This document shows positions 12,025-19,462 of a DNA stretch of 64,000 bases, piece after piece. This stretch comes from Lamellibrachia columna (Eukaryota > Annelida > Polychaeta > Sabellida > Siboglinidae): contig OY759275.1 of the NCBI GenBank assembly GCA_963662155.1, positions 2,876,501 to 2,940,500 of the forward strand. The letters are read 5' to 3'. The notes under the pieces were generated by a model that had not been told where the DNA came from, did no database searches, and saw only the letters and a list, made by a program, of their open reading frames with translations. Position numbers and translations under genes: made by a program. Positions within the stretch are counted from its first letter, which is position 1. Every line of letters begins with the position of its first letter.

Positions 12025-14075
12025 CACGTAAACATAACCTTTGCAAGAGGTCACCTGTCACCAGCTGTAGAGTGTGTCAGGCTGATCATTGACTCCTTTT
12101 GTTGGGTAGACTAATTGGCTAACAAGGGATGTCACACCTCACTTCTGGTAATATTGTCACGTGATCATATTCGTCTTTATGTACTTTCTGTGCGTACAGT
12201 CATTAACATACCTCTTTTCAGAAGAAATACATGTTTTTAATGACATGTAGGTATAGTGAAAGTTTATTCACTGATATGGTCGTAGTATTCGGATTATGCA
12301 TCGCAACGCCCAGATATGGATGTTGAAAGGTGGGTGGGGTCATTCCTAGTTGCATACCATGTTATATATATATACAGTAGTACCTGCCTTCAACGGACCC
12401 TCCGATTAGCGGACACCTGCTATGGCAGGACACTTTCTCAATGTACGGACTGTTTTACCATGTTAATGTCCCTCTGATGAGGGGACACCTGGTGAACGCA
12501 GACAGCGGACAGGATATTTTGGTTTTCTGTCCCTGCTAAGGCGGACAGTAATCATTATTTTCGTAATTTTTCTCTCTAAATATTTTATTTCCAAAATGAC
12601 GACGGACAAACAGCATGGTGTGTAGTGGGAAAAACAACGTTATATCGCGAATTCGGATATAAGGCTGTTGGTCGTGGACCACGATTTTCTGCTGCTGGGG
12701 GAAATGCCAAATGGGCCTGCTTAAACCTACTTAGAATTGCTTTGACAATTCTCAAGAAACAGGTGAACAATGTCAACGACAATGAATGACTGTCAACAAG
12801 TTGTTTGTTTGGCGCTGCTGCCGACATCAATCGCTGATGTTGGCTTCGCTTAGGCGGTTTGAAATTGCAATCGAGATTCACAAATACACCTCGCATAAGA
12901 TTCAGATAAACAGTCTTAAATGCAATTTAGAATGCAGTACTAATATGACACTGGGGGTGAAATGGCATGCCTCCAATCTAAACGACGCGAAACCAACATG
13001 CCAAAGGCGCTACCGGTGCGAGAAAATACGAATACGTCATCCGCATATGAAACGACGAATCGATGTTAAGTCATGCTTCGGTCGAGATCAGTTGAAAATC
13101 GAGGTGAAACGATTATTAATTCTGCCTATTGTCGTTTTCTATGTTTAATAAGCTTACATACTGCGTGTGTCAACTCAAATACTTTTTCGGTTGCTCAAAT
13201 CCAGGTTATTATTTTCGATTTGTAGGCCTATTAGTTCAATACATCGTCATCATAGTTCCATAACGGTATACGTACATGTATTTTATTCAGTTAACGTTTA
13301 AACAAGGTGTGACATTAAAAAAAAATACATGTTGATGGTAGTTGACTCGTTTAATAAGCTCTATAAACTGCATATTGCCGAATAAGACAGTGCTGCAAGC
13401 ACACTGTGGCTTTGACAGCGTTCTTGGACTTGAAGCAGTGGGCGGCGATCACTGTTGGTTAGTAGCATCCTGGTGGCAGACATGGGAACACCTAACGCGC
13501 CTTATTTCAGCCCTCCACTCCAGCATGCCTGTCCCTCCGATGAGGGGACACCTGCCATGTAGGGACACTTTTGCTTGGATACAGAAGTGTCCGTTGAAGG
13601 CAGGTATTACTGTATATATTAGTTCCAGGGGCTCAAGCTGACTCAGTTGCCCGTGCAAAATACACTAAGTTCGCCTTAGACTACTTGGACATTTGACTAT
13701 GAGTTGACAGTATTGGGTATGTCACTATGTGGTGCCATTTCTTGTTGAATTAACTCGACATAGCCTCTTGAGTGGTTATTTGGCGTCACATTTTGCTAGT
13801 AAATGTCATGTTGCCAACAGTTATCGATGGTGTTGTTATTAACACGTGGCTGACTCCTTACCGGATGTGACATCGTTACAGTCCACCCCCCCCCTAATTT
13901 CTGGCTCGCCACCCTCGATACAAGACCACCTTTTTAGATTTTTCAAACTTACTTTGTTAGAAGTAGAAGCTGCGTTATTTGGTGTATCAACGACACCAGA
14001 TGGAGACTCAATTCTTGCCTTTTTCGCCGGAGGAGAACTTTGGTCCTGAGGCTGTATTTCAATCCGACTTGACAT
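1050..14075 (-). CDS. UBA1: Ubiquitin-activating enzyme E1 (UBA1-like), 5' part: eight exons, 308 codons, 3' end outside window
   Basis: E1 activates ubiquitin with ATP, forms a thioester on its catalytic cysteine and hands ubiquitin to E2 enzymes in cytosol and nucleus. Joining 13953-14075, 8028-8095, 4999-5167, 3437-3571, 2882-2988, 2409-2499, 1658-1790 and 1050-1147 gives one open frame with matching intron phases and GT-AG borders. Residues 18-22 (AKKAR) resemble the nuclear signal of UBA1. [12 protein letters not shown] leads into the inactive adenylation domain, with GMRGLG at 84-89 and IGKNRAE-type sequence (LGKNRAEV) in exon 4. From about residue 232 the first catalytic cysteine half-domain begins ([16 protein letters not shown]). 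The family is about 1,050 residues long, so some 70% lies left of the window, including the active adenylation site and catalytic cysteine. UBA6 and UBA7 fit less well, because the exon 3-4 motifs are UBA1-like. Introns are 382-5,857 bp long and full of minisatellites. Confidence 0.93.
1148..1657 (-). other. UBA1-like intron 7
   Basis: This intron is about 510 bp of unique sequence. The only notable thing is a G-rich stretch near 1411-1430. No other feature was seen. Confidence 0.8.
1658..1790 (-). CDS. UBA1: UBA1-like exon 7 (residues 232-276)
   Basis: The acceptor is gttgccatag and the donor is TTAG before gtgcgt. It encodes [20 protein letters not shown] and continues with [15 protein letters not shown], the start of the first catalytic cysteine half-domain of E1. 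Phase 0 in, phase 1 out. Confidence 0.93.
2218..2345. repeat. Irregular 14-15 bp repeat in UBA1-like intron 6
   Basis: Imperfect copies of cacagcttgttcca and cacattgcttgttt lie in the intron 1791-2408, close to the donor of exon 6. The rest of that intron is unique AT-rich sequence. Confidence 0.8.
2409..2499 (-). CDS. UBA1: UBA1-like exon 6 (residues 201-231)
   Basis: The acceptor is cattttgtag and the donor is ACTCAG before gtaggc. It encodes [20 protein letters not shown] and then [11 protein letters not shown], which closes the first part of the inactive adenylation domain. Phase 2 in, phase 0 out. Intron 5 (2500-2881) upstream is unique sequence with nothing notable. Confidence 0.93.
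2882..2988 (-). CDS. UBA1: UBA1-like exon 5 (residues 166-201)
   Basis: The acceptor is tatatcctctag and the donor is TTTGG before gtaata. It encodes [20 protein letters not shown] and ends in ADTRGLFG, a diagnostic E1 string. Phase 0 in, phase 2 out. Intron 4 (2989-3436) holds no recognisable element. Confidence 0.94.
3437..3571 (-). CDS. UBA1: UBA1-like exon 4 (residues 121-165)
   Basis: The acceptor is ctattgcag and the donor is TTCCAG before gtgagt. It encodes [20 protein letters not shown] and then [16 protein letters not shown]. The LGKNRAE and [11 protein letters not shown] motifs are characteristic of E1 enzymes. The exon is exactly 45 codons, phase 0 on both sides. Confidence 0.95.
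3831..4971. repeat. 42-bp minisatellite, about 27 copies, in UBA1-like intron 3
   Basis: The unit is gagaaacaggtgattccatg followed by tcatacaggtgtgttacata and ac. It fills most of intron 3 (3572-4998) and stops 28 bp short of the exon 3 border. Some copies lack two bases (caggtgttac). The segment 3572-3830 is unique. Confidence 0.96.
4999..5167 (-). CDS. UBA1: UBA1-like exon 3 (residues 64-120)
   Basis: The acceptor is catttacttgcag and the donor is TCACAG before gtcagg. It encodes [20 protein letters not shown] and then [16 protein letters not shown], the nucleotide-fold-like start of the inactive adenylation domain. The exon sits between two minisatellites, and its 3' splice site lies inside the last unit of the 35-bp array at 5167-5445. 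Phase 2 in, phase 0 out. Confidence 0.95.
5167..5445. repeat. 35-bp minisatellite of eight units carrying repeated 3' splice sites
   Basis: Units start at 5167, 5202, 5237, 5272, 5307, 5342, 5377 and 5412, exactly 35 bp apart. On the minus strand each unit reads gaactgacactgacatgtca and then tttacttgYagc, that is a branch-point-like CTGAC, a short pyrimidine stretch and YAG. The unit starting at 5167 provides the acceptor of UBA1 exon 3. Confidence 0.93.
5446..5922. other. Unique intron sequence
   Basis: This is AT-rich sequence inside UBA1-like intron 2 (5168-8027). No ORF, repeat or transposon signature was recognised. Confidence 0.6.
5923..6218. repeat. 73-bp tandem repeat, four copies
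   Basis: Copies start at 5923, 5996, 6069 and 6142 with tgaagccctgtgtactatag followed by gggattcggtgagtcgcctg. They are nearly identical and lie in UBA1-like intron 2. Confidence 0.95.
6300..6735. repeat. 33-bp minisatellite, left part, about 13 copies
   Basis: The unit is tatatatcatacatgtagta plus tgtttcccacctg. The period is a multiple of three and contains no stop, so long frames appear on both strands. They are repeat artefacts. The array continues at 7190 after an insertion. Confidence 0.95.
6736..7189. mobile_element. 454-bp MITE inserted in the 33-bp array
   Basis: The left end is ggagtcagaccacagttga. The right end, reversed, is ggggtaagaccacagttga. The flanking array reads catgtatata on the left and tatatcatac on the right; removing the insert with one TATA copy restores a normal repeat unit, so a 4-bp target duplication is likely. 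There is no coding capacity. The superfamily cannot be assigned from the ends alone. Confidence 0.8.
7190..7258. repeat. 33-bp minisatellite, right part, two copies
   Basis: These are the same units as at 6300-6735, split off by the MITE insertion. Shortly downstream (about 7388-7462) come imperfect copies of tatcgcgatatgtatcgtga. Confidence 0.93.
8028..8095 (-). CDS. UBA1: UBA1-like exon 2 (residues 42-64)
   Basis: The acceptor is cttacacttgcag and the donor is CAGCT before gtgagt. It encodes VGMAQNG and [12 protein letters not shown]. The internal methionine (residue 44) corresponds to the second start codon that yields the cytoplasmic isoform in vertebrate UBA1. Phase 0 in, phase 2 out. 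Confidence 0.92.
8096..9987. other. UBA1-like intron 1, unique part
   Basis: This is AT-rich sequence with no recognised exon, RNA gene or transposon. A short poly-G stretch lies near 9480. Confidence 0.55.
9988..10130. repeat. 42-bp tandem repeat, about 3.5 copies
   Basis: The unit is ctgatatgtcccactaatga followed by catctctacgctctaacatg and ag. The array abuts the broken end of the LINE fragment: the last unit runs directly into the reverse transcriptase sequence at about 10131. Confidence 0.92.
10131..11800 (-). mobile_element. Decayed non-LTR retrotransposon (CR1/Jockey-like), endonuclease and part of reverse transcriptase
   Basis: Read on the minus strand, the order is as expected for a LINE. 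An endonuclease piece at about 11690-11790 carries [19 protein letters not shown] second piece around 11150-11290 has a QSVHLPVF string in place of the usual S/T-D-H catalytic motif. The linker at 10560-10877 has [20 protein letters not shown] and [10 protein letters not shown]. The reverse transcriptase start at 10131-10440 has [34 protein letters not shown] and VFIDLK. Frameshifts and stops break every domain. The copy stops just before the catalytic aspartate region and is replaced by a 42-bp array. It lies in UBA1-like intron 1 in the same orientation as the gene. Clade assignment is from motif style only. Confidence 0.85.
11969..12020. repeat. (TA)n microsatellite
   Basis: A dinucleotide run of about 50 bp in UBA1-like intron 1. 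The flanking 11801-11968 and 12021-12374 show nothing else. Confidence 0.95.
12375..13612. mobile_element. Pogo/Tigger-like DNA transposon, non-autonomous, 1,238 bp
   Basis: The left end is cagtagtacctgccttcaac plus ggac; the right end, reversed, is identical except for one base in 24. Both ends are flanked by TA, the target of Tc1/mariner elements. Further inside, the two ends again mirror each other (ggggacacctg, cctccgattagcggacacc against reversed cctccgatgaggggacacc). The CAGTA-CCT terminus is typical of the pogo/Tigger group. The inner short ORFs do not resemble a DDE transposase or a CENP-B domain, so the copy is probably non-autonomous or very decayed. Confidence 0.85.
13613..13952. 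other. UBA1-like intron 1, proximal part
   Basis: Unique sequence leading up to the exon 1 donor (AACAAA before gtaagt on the minus strand). Nothing else was recognised. Confidence 0.6.
13953..14075 (-). CDS. UBA1: UBA1-like exon 1 with start codon (residues 1-41)
   Basis: The exon starts at an ATG placed directly after a pyrimidine-rich acceptor (tgtctgttctgtgtag), so a separate upstream 5' UTR exon is expected. It encodes [12 protein letters not shown], the basic cluster PAKKARIE that resembles the nuclear signal of UBA1, and a Ser/Thr/Asn-rich tail. The donor is AACAAA before gtaagt. The amino terminus of E1 is poorly conserved, so this exon rests on phase, splice sites and the basic cluster. 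Confidence 0.82.
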
Positions 14076-14269
14076 CTACACAGAACAGACAAAGAAACAT
14101 GTGAATAAATACGTGTTTTTATGATCACGTATAAAACCCTCTTGTGCTTTTTACTACCCGAACCCCGATTTATTAAAAACATTTGTTATATACTAGCCTG
14201 TTAGTTCCGACTTGTTGCAGAAAAGGTCAAACCATTCAAACCAAACGGCCACTCTCCTAAACTCCTTTC

Positions 14270-14497
14270 AAGATGGCGGCGGCCGACTGCTTCCACCGAA
14301 AGGAGGTGCTGCGAGGCGTTGCTTCGAATAACACGAAGAACAAGGAAGCGCGAAATAATTGAATTCGTTTCTGCACAGTATGTCTAAACCACGGTGACAT
14401 AGAAATTTCGTTGCTGTCGAGATATATTCGTGAAAGCTGTCGGCAAGCCAATCGGAAATTTCCAGCGCTACAAAAACGATACGTTCGCCCCTTCCGG
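14270..14497. promoter_or_regulatory. Housekeeping-type promoter motifs near the UBA1-like 5' end
   Basis: A YY1-type aagatggcggc is at 14270-14280, a CCAAT at 14448-14452 and an ETS-type cttccgg at 14491-14497, in a stretch much richer in CpG than the introns. This mix suits a broad housekeeping promoter serving the minus-strand gene, perhaps in both directions. The transcription start was not located. Confidence 0.45.
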
Positions 14498-14554
14498 TAA
14501 TACGCGAGCCGCGCCGAAACAAAGCAGTGGACGAGTTGAAAACATTCCACTCAC

Positions 14555-14640
14555 CAATCTGACAACCGGCTGCTGCCTAATAAATGCGCTGTAAATATGC
14601 AGCCGCTCCAACGTTGTGTTTTATATACAATTGTATCGTC
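14555..14640 (-). other. Possible UBA1-like 5' UTR exon
   Basis: On the minus strand a strong donor (ATTG before gtgagtgg) lies at 14554-14553. It could be joined to the acceptor just before the start codon at 14075. The upstream limit of this exon is a guess, since no start-site motif fixes it. Confidence 0.35.
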
Positions 14641-15074
14641 TTGCGTAAATGTTAGTGATCAGTCACGGCAGTATTCGACGACAACACCCGCGCAGAAATT
14701 GCGATTAAATATACCTATGCGTCATGTCAAAACGAAAATAAAGCCTACGCCGGTGCGCTATGCCGTTGAATGCGGCGTTGAATGTACTTCTGCACGGAAT
14801 TGTGGGAATGGAATGATGTCACCGGCCAAAATAAAACAAGGAAGTGAGACATAGCCAGGTGCGTCTATAGTGGAATTACCTGTCCTGAAGAAATCATCAA
14901 CATTGTAATGCTGATAATGCGACTTGGTCACGTGTTTGAAGGAAGGGGTCAGTACCCTTGAAGGCTGCATTAATTTATTCAGATGGGGCATATGGGCAAT
15001 TAACTCGCTTGCATGTATCCTAAATATAGTTGTATGGCAATTATAAGTTGTAGTTCTGTTTACCTCCACGCTAT

Positions 15075-15076
<2 letters not shown>
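14641..15076. other. Upstream region without a recognised gene
   Basis: An 85-codon open frame at 14597-14854 on the plus strand has no recognised domain and lies in the presumed promoter region. I do not call it a gene. Confidence 0.4.
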
Positions 15077-15155
<79 letters not shown>

Positions 15156-15164
15156 ATATATATA
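15077..15164. repeat. (TA)n microsatellite
   Basis: A run of about 85 bp with one interruption (tttatat). Confidence 0.95.
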
Positions 15165-15685
15165 GGTGAAATTCAGTGATCGAGGCATTTTGGCTTATGC
15201 CTGCATGTACAGCTGATTCATCGACCGTGACGTGTACGTGTAAATATATATCACAGTGGTAGATCTAGGATTTTACCAAAGCGAAAAGGTGCGCATCCCT
15301 CATATGTGGAGTTCAAGGAGCTGCCCGGGAAATGTGGATTTACTTTGTTTGAAATTGTGAATTCTAGATCTGGTACATATAGTTTGGACAAAACGGGTAC
15401 AGGGGGCGTGGCGGCACAAGTGCTTGTAGAATACACAACGCATACTCCTATCTAGACCTACTACCATAACAGTGGCGTAGGAAGCTATATTGAATATTGG
15501 GGTGGGGGGAGTTAAAATTGGTTTCTAGAATATATATATATATATTTACTTAACATATTCTATGCAGTCCCCGTATATGTATAGGGAATTAAACGATTAA
15601 TATGGTGTGGCTAGGTGCTTGTGGTAAAATATTACATGGCTAACTTTACTGAAGTACATGCATGATCGGTACAGACATGCATGAT
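15165..15685. other. Unique stretch with transposon-like traces
   Basis: A short (TA)n lies at about 15531-15545. At 15472 the string cagtggcgtaggaagc and a following G-rich tract resemble the hAT-like ends found elsewhere in the window. An open plus-strand stretch at about 15262-15455 (AHPSYVEFKELPGKCG) has a protein-like look but no recognised family. Confidence 0.4.
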
Positions 15686-15725
15686 CAGTGGCATATTTAA
15701 GGGGAGGGGGCATTGGGCCATGCCC
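15686..15725 (+). mobile_element. hAT-like MITE end with shared core
   Basis: cagtggcatatttaagggg is followed by the core gcattgggccatgcc (15710-15724). The reversed core recurs at 17012-17027 and 19430-19444. A CAGTGGCG-type terminus followed by a poly-G run suggests a hAT-type element. The matching other end of this copy was not found. Confidence 0.55.
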
Positions 15726-15769
15726 CTTGGCTTATTGTTTACTGTATTTTTCTGTTGCGCCGCTGCATG

Positions 15770-16280
15770 GGTGACTAGGTTTGTCCCCTCCATTTGGCCT
15801 TCCCTTTGGCAACCTCCTTTTGCCTCTCCCTTTGGCTTCCCGTTTAGCCACTCCCTTTGGCCTTTCCGTTTGGCTTCCCCTTTAGCCACCCCTTTGGCTT
15901 CCCCTTTAGCCACCCCCTTTGGCTTCCCCTTTGGACACTCCGTTTGGCCTCCCCTTTGCCCTCCCCCTCTGGCCTCACCTTTGGCCTCCCCATCTGGCCT
16001 CCCCTTTGGCAACCTCCTTTGGCTTCCCCTTTAGCCACCCCCTTTGGCCTCTCCGTTTGGCTTCCCCTTTAGCCACCCCCTTTGGCCTCTCCGTTTGGCC
16101 TCCCCCTCTGGCCTCTCCTTTGGCTTTCCCTTTGGCCTCTCCTTTTGGCCTCCTCATTTGGCCTCCCGTTTGGCCTCCCCCTCTGGCCTCCCATTTGTCA
16201 TCCCCCTCTGGCCTCCCATTTGGCCTCCCCCCTCTGGCAGCTCCTTTGGCCTCCCCTCTTGCCTCTCCTTTGCGAGATCC
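15770..16280. repeat. Irregular pyrimidine-rich array (cctttggcctccc)
   Basis: About 40 imperfect units of 12-18 bp such as cctttggcctccc, cctttagccaccc and tttggcttcccc. The minus strand is G-rich and reads as Gly/Lys/Glu-rich open frames. Because units vary in length, these frames are not credible genes. Confidence 0.9.
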
Positions 16281-16440
16281 CAGATACGCCCTGTGCGTGG
16301 TCGATTATAATTGTAATGGGGTAAATTAACGACTATATAGGCTGAATTCACCATTGTATAACAGTAAACCAATAACCAACAGACAGCAGTAGGTCGTATA
16401 GTGTTGGGGCCTTGGTATGACGATGTAGTGCATATTCAGC

Positions 16441-16860
16441 GGACTTGTTGGCAATTAAGTCATAAAATGGCAAGTCAAGTCAAGTTTGAAGTAATTGACC
16501 TGCAAGTCAAGTCAAGTCTGAAGTCATATCTCGAATTTCAAGTCAAGTTCCAAGTCACCAGGATTCACCAATCGCCATGATTGGTGTGGTTTGTCTGTGG
16601 TGATTTTTAGCGGGAAGTTTAGGCGGACGCTGTCCCGCCACAGCAGTAGCCAATCACGATAAGTACCTCAACATTATTGCATTTGGAGCGACTTGCACAA
16701 CATCGAACGTGGTCTCGTTTTGCACAGGTTTCCAGCCACCAGACTTGTTGGCAATTTTAAGTCACAAACTGGCAAGTCAAGTCAGTTATGCAGTTCCAAG
16801 TCAATAACCTCCAAGTCAACTATCGAATTATCTCTCTGAATTACAAGTGAAGTCGCAAGT
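16441..16860. repeat. aagtcaagtc-type dispersed element, two related parts
   Basis: gacttgttggcaattaagtc at about 16441 recurs at about 16742 as gacttgttggcaattttaag. Both are followed by ggcaagtcaagtca and further aagtca copies. The pattern looks like a degenerate transposon with internal aagtcaag repeats. The superfamily is unknown. Confidence 0.6.
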
Positions 16861-16958
16861 CATGAAAATGTGCGACTCTTGTCCGACGCGAGTCAGCCCC
16901 TACGACTTGAATAAACCAATCTGATAATCAGTGATAATCAGCATGATTTTATTACATT

Positions 16959-17054
16959 CAGTGGCGTATTTAGGATGTTGCAAAAGGGAGGCCAACAATT
17001 TAAGCCAAAGAGGCATGGCCCAATGCCCGCCCCCCCCCCCCCAATACGTCACTA
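16959..17054. mobile_element. 96-bp hAT-like MITE
   Basis: The left end is cagtggcgtatttagg. The right end, reversed, is tagtgacgtattgg, so 10 of the first 12 bases match. The inside holds the core ggcatggcccaatgcc (17012-17027) and a poly-C run. There is no coding capacity. Target duplications are unclear. Confidence 0.6.
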
Positions 17055-18174
17055 ATAAAATGCATTCGTAGTAAACCCGACCACATGTCTGTAGATAGAT
17101 CCCTGGCATTATTTCACAGGTGCCCTCTAGCGGTTATAATACAATGTAATATTATGTACGGCCACCTGGCTGAATGATCGTGAAGTTATTATTCTCTTTC
17201 TACTACACAAACTGATTTGACATTCATTGTTCAACCATGAAAACTATAACAATTTTCAACCACCTTTCAACTAATTTATCCAAGTGAAACTATTTAGGCA
17301 GCACGGTTATATATAATGTTGTGGATGATTTGCTGTTTCCTAATACTTATCGTTGTCAGGGTCGTACGCAGATTTTTGTCGGGAGTGGGGAAGGGGGCAA
17401 AACCATGTTGGTGATAACATCCGCCATCTCGTTTCGACCAGTTTCTTACGCAACATTAGGCACATGTAGGCCAAAAACACGACGCCTCCGTATAAGTGTA
17501 GTTACGAAACGAACTATCGGCCTCGTTTGAAATTTCGCTTGAACATCAAATGTTTCCAGAATCTATGCGTGTTTATATATTATAATTATAGAAAATACGG
17601 ACAAAAGCGCGTAACTGATAAACGCGCACAGACTATTTCGATATGTTGCACACCAGCTGGCGCCACCAATGTACCAATTTACTGCCGTGCCACGCTGACA
17701 GAGGAGAGAATATGATGTAACATTAGTAAAGGGTCAGTGTAGATTGGATATCAGGAAGTACTCGTTCTTACAGATAATGGAACAAATTATCTACATATTG
17801 TGTAACTGCTAGCAGCGTGGACATGTTTACAACAAGGTTGATACATATCTCAGGAGGGCGGGTTACACGTATAGATGAATAAATGTTGGACTCTCGATAA
17901 GCCAATGGCTTCCTTGTCCACTTGCCATCTGGGCCTTGGATGGCAATATTGTTAAATCTTGTCGACATCCCGTGTACCAGAATCCAGAACATCGTGACAT
18001 GTTTTGGTATTACAATATGTAACAGTTTATCGACAAGTTTGCTCTATAGTTTCTACACGTGGAGGTAATTGTTCAAGTTATGGTGCTTTTTGTGTAGTCT
18101 AAGTCAAATTAAACAAACTCGTTGTTTGTTTTTGTGAGTTAAACAGACATCGTCACCCATCGCTCTTCGGTCCC
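17055..18174. other. Unique region
   Basis: Near 17357, cagggtcgtacgcagatttt followed by a G-rich run looks like another hAT-like end. Short frames at 17321-17715 (plus) and 17768-17992 (minus) show no recognised domain. Nothing else was seen. Confidence 0.45.
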
Positions 18175-19170
18175 GCTTTCTGTTAGGCGTCAACCGTCTC
18201 CATATACTTTCTGTTAGGCGTCAACCGTCCCGATATACTTTCTGTTAGGCGTCAACCGTCTCCATATACTTTCTGTTAGGCGTCAACCGTCTCCAAATAC
18301 TTTCTGTTAGGCGTCAACCGTCTCCATATACTTTCTGTTAGGCCTCAACCGTCCCCATATACTTTCTGTTAGGCCTCAACCGTCCCCATATACTTTCTGT
18401 TAGGCCTCAACCGTCCCGATATACTTTCTGTTAGGCCTCAACCGTCCCCATATACTTTCTGTTAGGCGTCAACCGTCTCCATATACTTTCTGTTAGGTGT
18501 CAACCGTCTCCAAATAATTTCTGTTAGGCGTCAACCGTCTCCAAATATTTTCTGTTAGGCGTCAACCGTCTCCAAATACTTTCTGTTAGGCGTCAACCGT
18601 CTCCAAATACTTTCTGCTAGGCGTCAACCGTCTCCAAATACTTTCTGTTAGGCGTCAACCGTCTCCAGATACTTTCTGTTAGGCGTCAACTGTTCCCATA
18701 TACTTTCTGTTACGCGTCAACCGTCCCCATATACTTTGTCAGGCCTCAACCGTCTCCATATACTTTCTGTTAGGCCTCAACCGTCCCCATATACTTTCTG
18801 TTAGGCCTCAACCGTCCCGATATACTTTTTGTTAGGCCTCAACCGTCCCCATATACTTTCTGTTAGGCCTCAACCGTCTCAATATACTTTCTGTTAGGCC
18901 TCAACCGTCCCCATATACTTTCTGTTAGGCCTCAACCGTCCCCATATACTTTCTGTTAGGCCTCAACCGTCCCCATATACTTTCTGTTAGGCCTCAACCG
19001 TCCCCATATACTTTCTGTTAGGCCTCAACCGTCCCCATATACTTTCTGTTAGGCCTCAACCGTCCCCATATACTTTCTGTTAGGCCTTAACCGTCCCCAT
19101 ATACTTTCTGTTAAGCCTCAACCGTCCCCATATACTTTCTGTTAGGCCTCAACCGTCCCCATATACTTTC
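18175..19170. repeat. 31-bp minisatellite, about 32 copies
   Basis: The unit is tactttctgttaggcctcaa plus ccgtccccata. Two variants, aggcgtcaaccgtctcc and aggcctcaaccgtcccc, occur in alternating blocks (near 18185-18340, 18341-18455, 18460-18720, 18725-19150). Confidence 0.96.
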
Positions 19171-19424
19171 CTGAGTTTGAAACGACAGCGTGCATAATAT
19201 TTATATTTTCGTGTTTGTTTACATATTGACTGTTGATTTCACTGCGTAACGTCACAGTGGTCATTCTGGGACGCGACCTTGCGGTAAACCGTACGTTGGA
19301 GCTTAACGGCATATCCAGGATCTAGCAAGGGGGGGCGGGGCGGGGAGGGGGGACACACCTAGTCACCCATGATACCAAGTAGCGACGCAACTGGAAAATA
19401 CGGGGAGGGGGCGGTGTATGCCAA

Positions 19425-19462
19425 AGGACGCATGGCCCAATGCCCCCCTACACACGCCACTG
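19425..19462 (-). mobile_element. hAT-like MITE end that seeds the 44-bp array
   Basis: gcatggcccaatgccccc (19430-19447) runs into cctacacacgccactg. Reversed, this reads cagtggcgtgtgtagg, poly-G, gcattgggccatgc, the same layout as the MITE ends at 15686 and 17054. Confidence 0.6.

Noticed and set aside
12585..13148. Transposase ORFs in the pogo-like element
   Set aside because: The short frames on both strands lack helix-turn-helix or DDE-type motifs.
14257..14550. A 97-codon minus-strand gene upstream of UBA1
   Set aside because: No domain, and it overlaps the CpG-rich promoter region and the likely 5' UTR intron.
15632..16372. Gly/Lys/Glu-rich collagen-like protein on the minus strand
   Set aside because: Unit length varies from 12 to 18 bp so the frame changes repeatedly, and several overlapping frames look equally good.
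18175..19170. CRISPR array suggested by about 31-bp repeats (also considered at 38152, 49409 and 58630)
   Set aside because: Units follow each other with no unique spacers, there are no cas genes and the setting is a eukaryotic genome.
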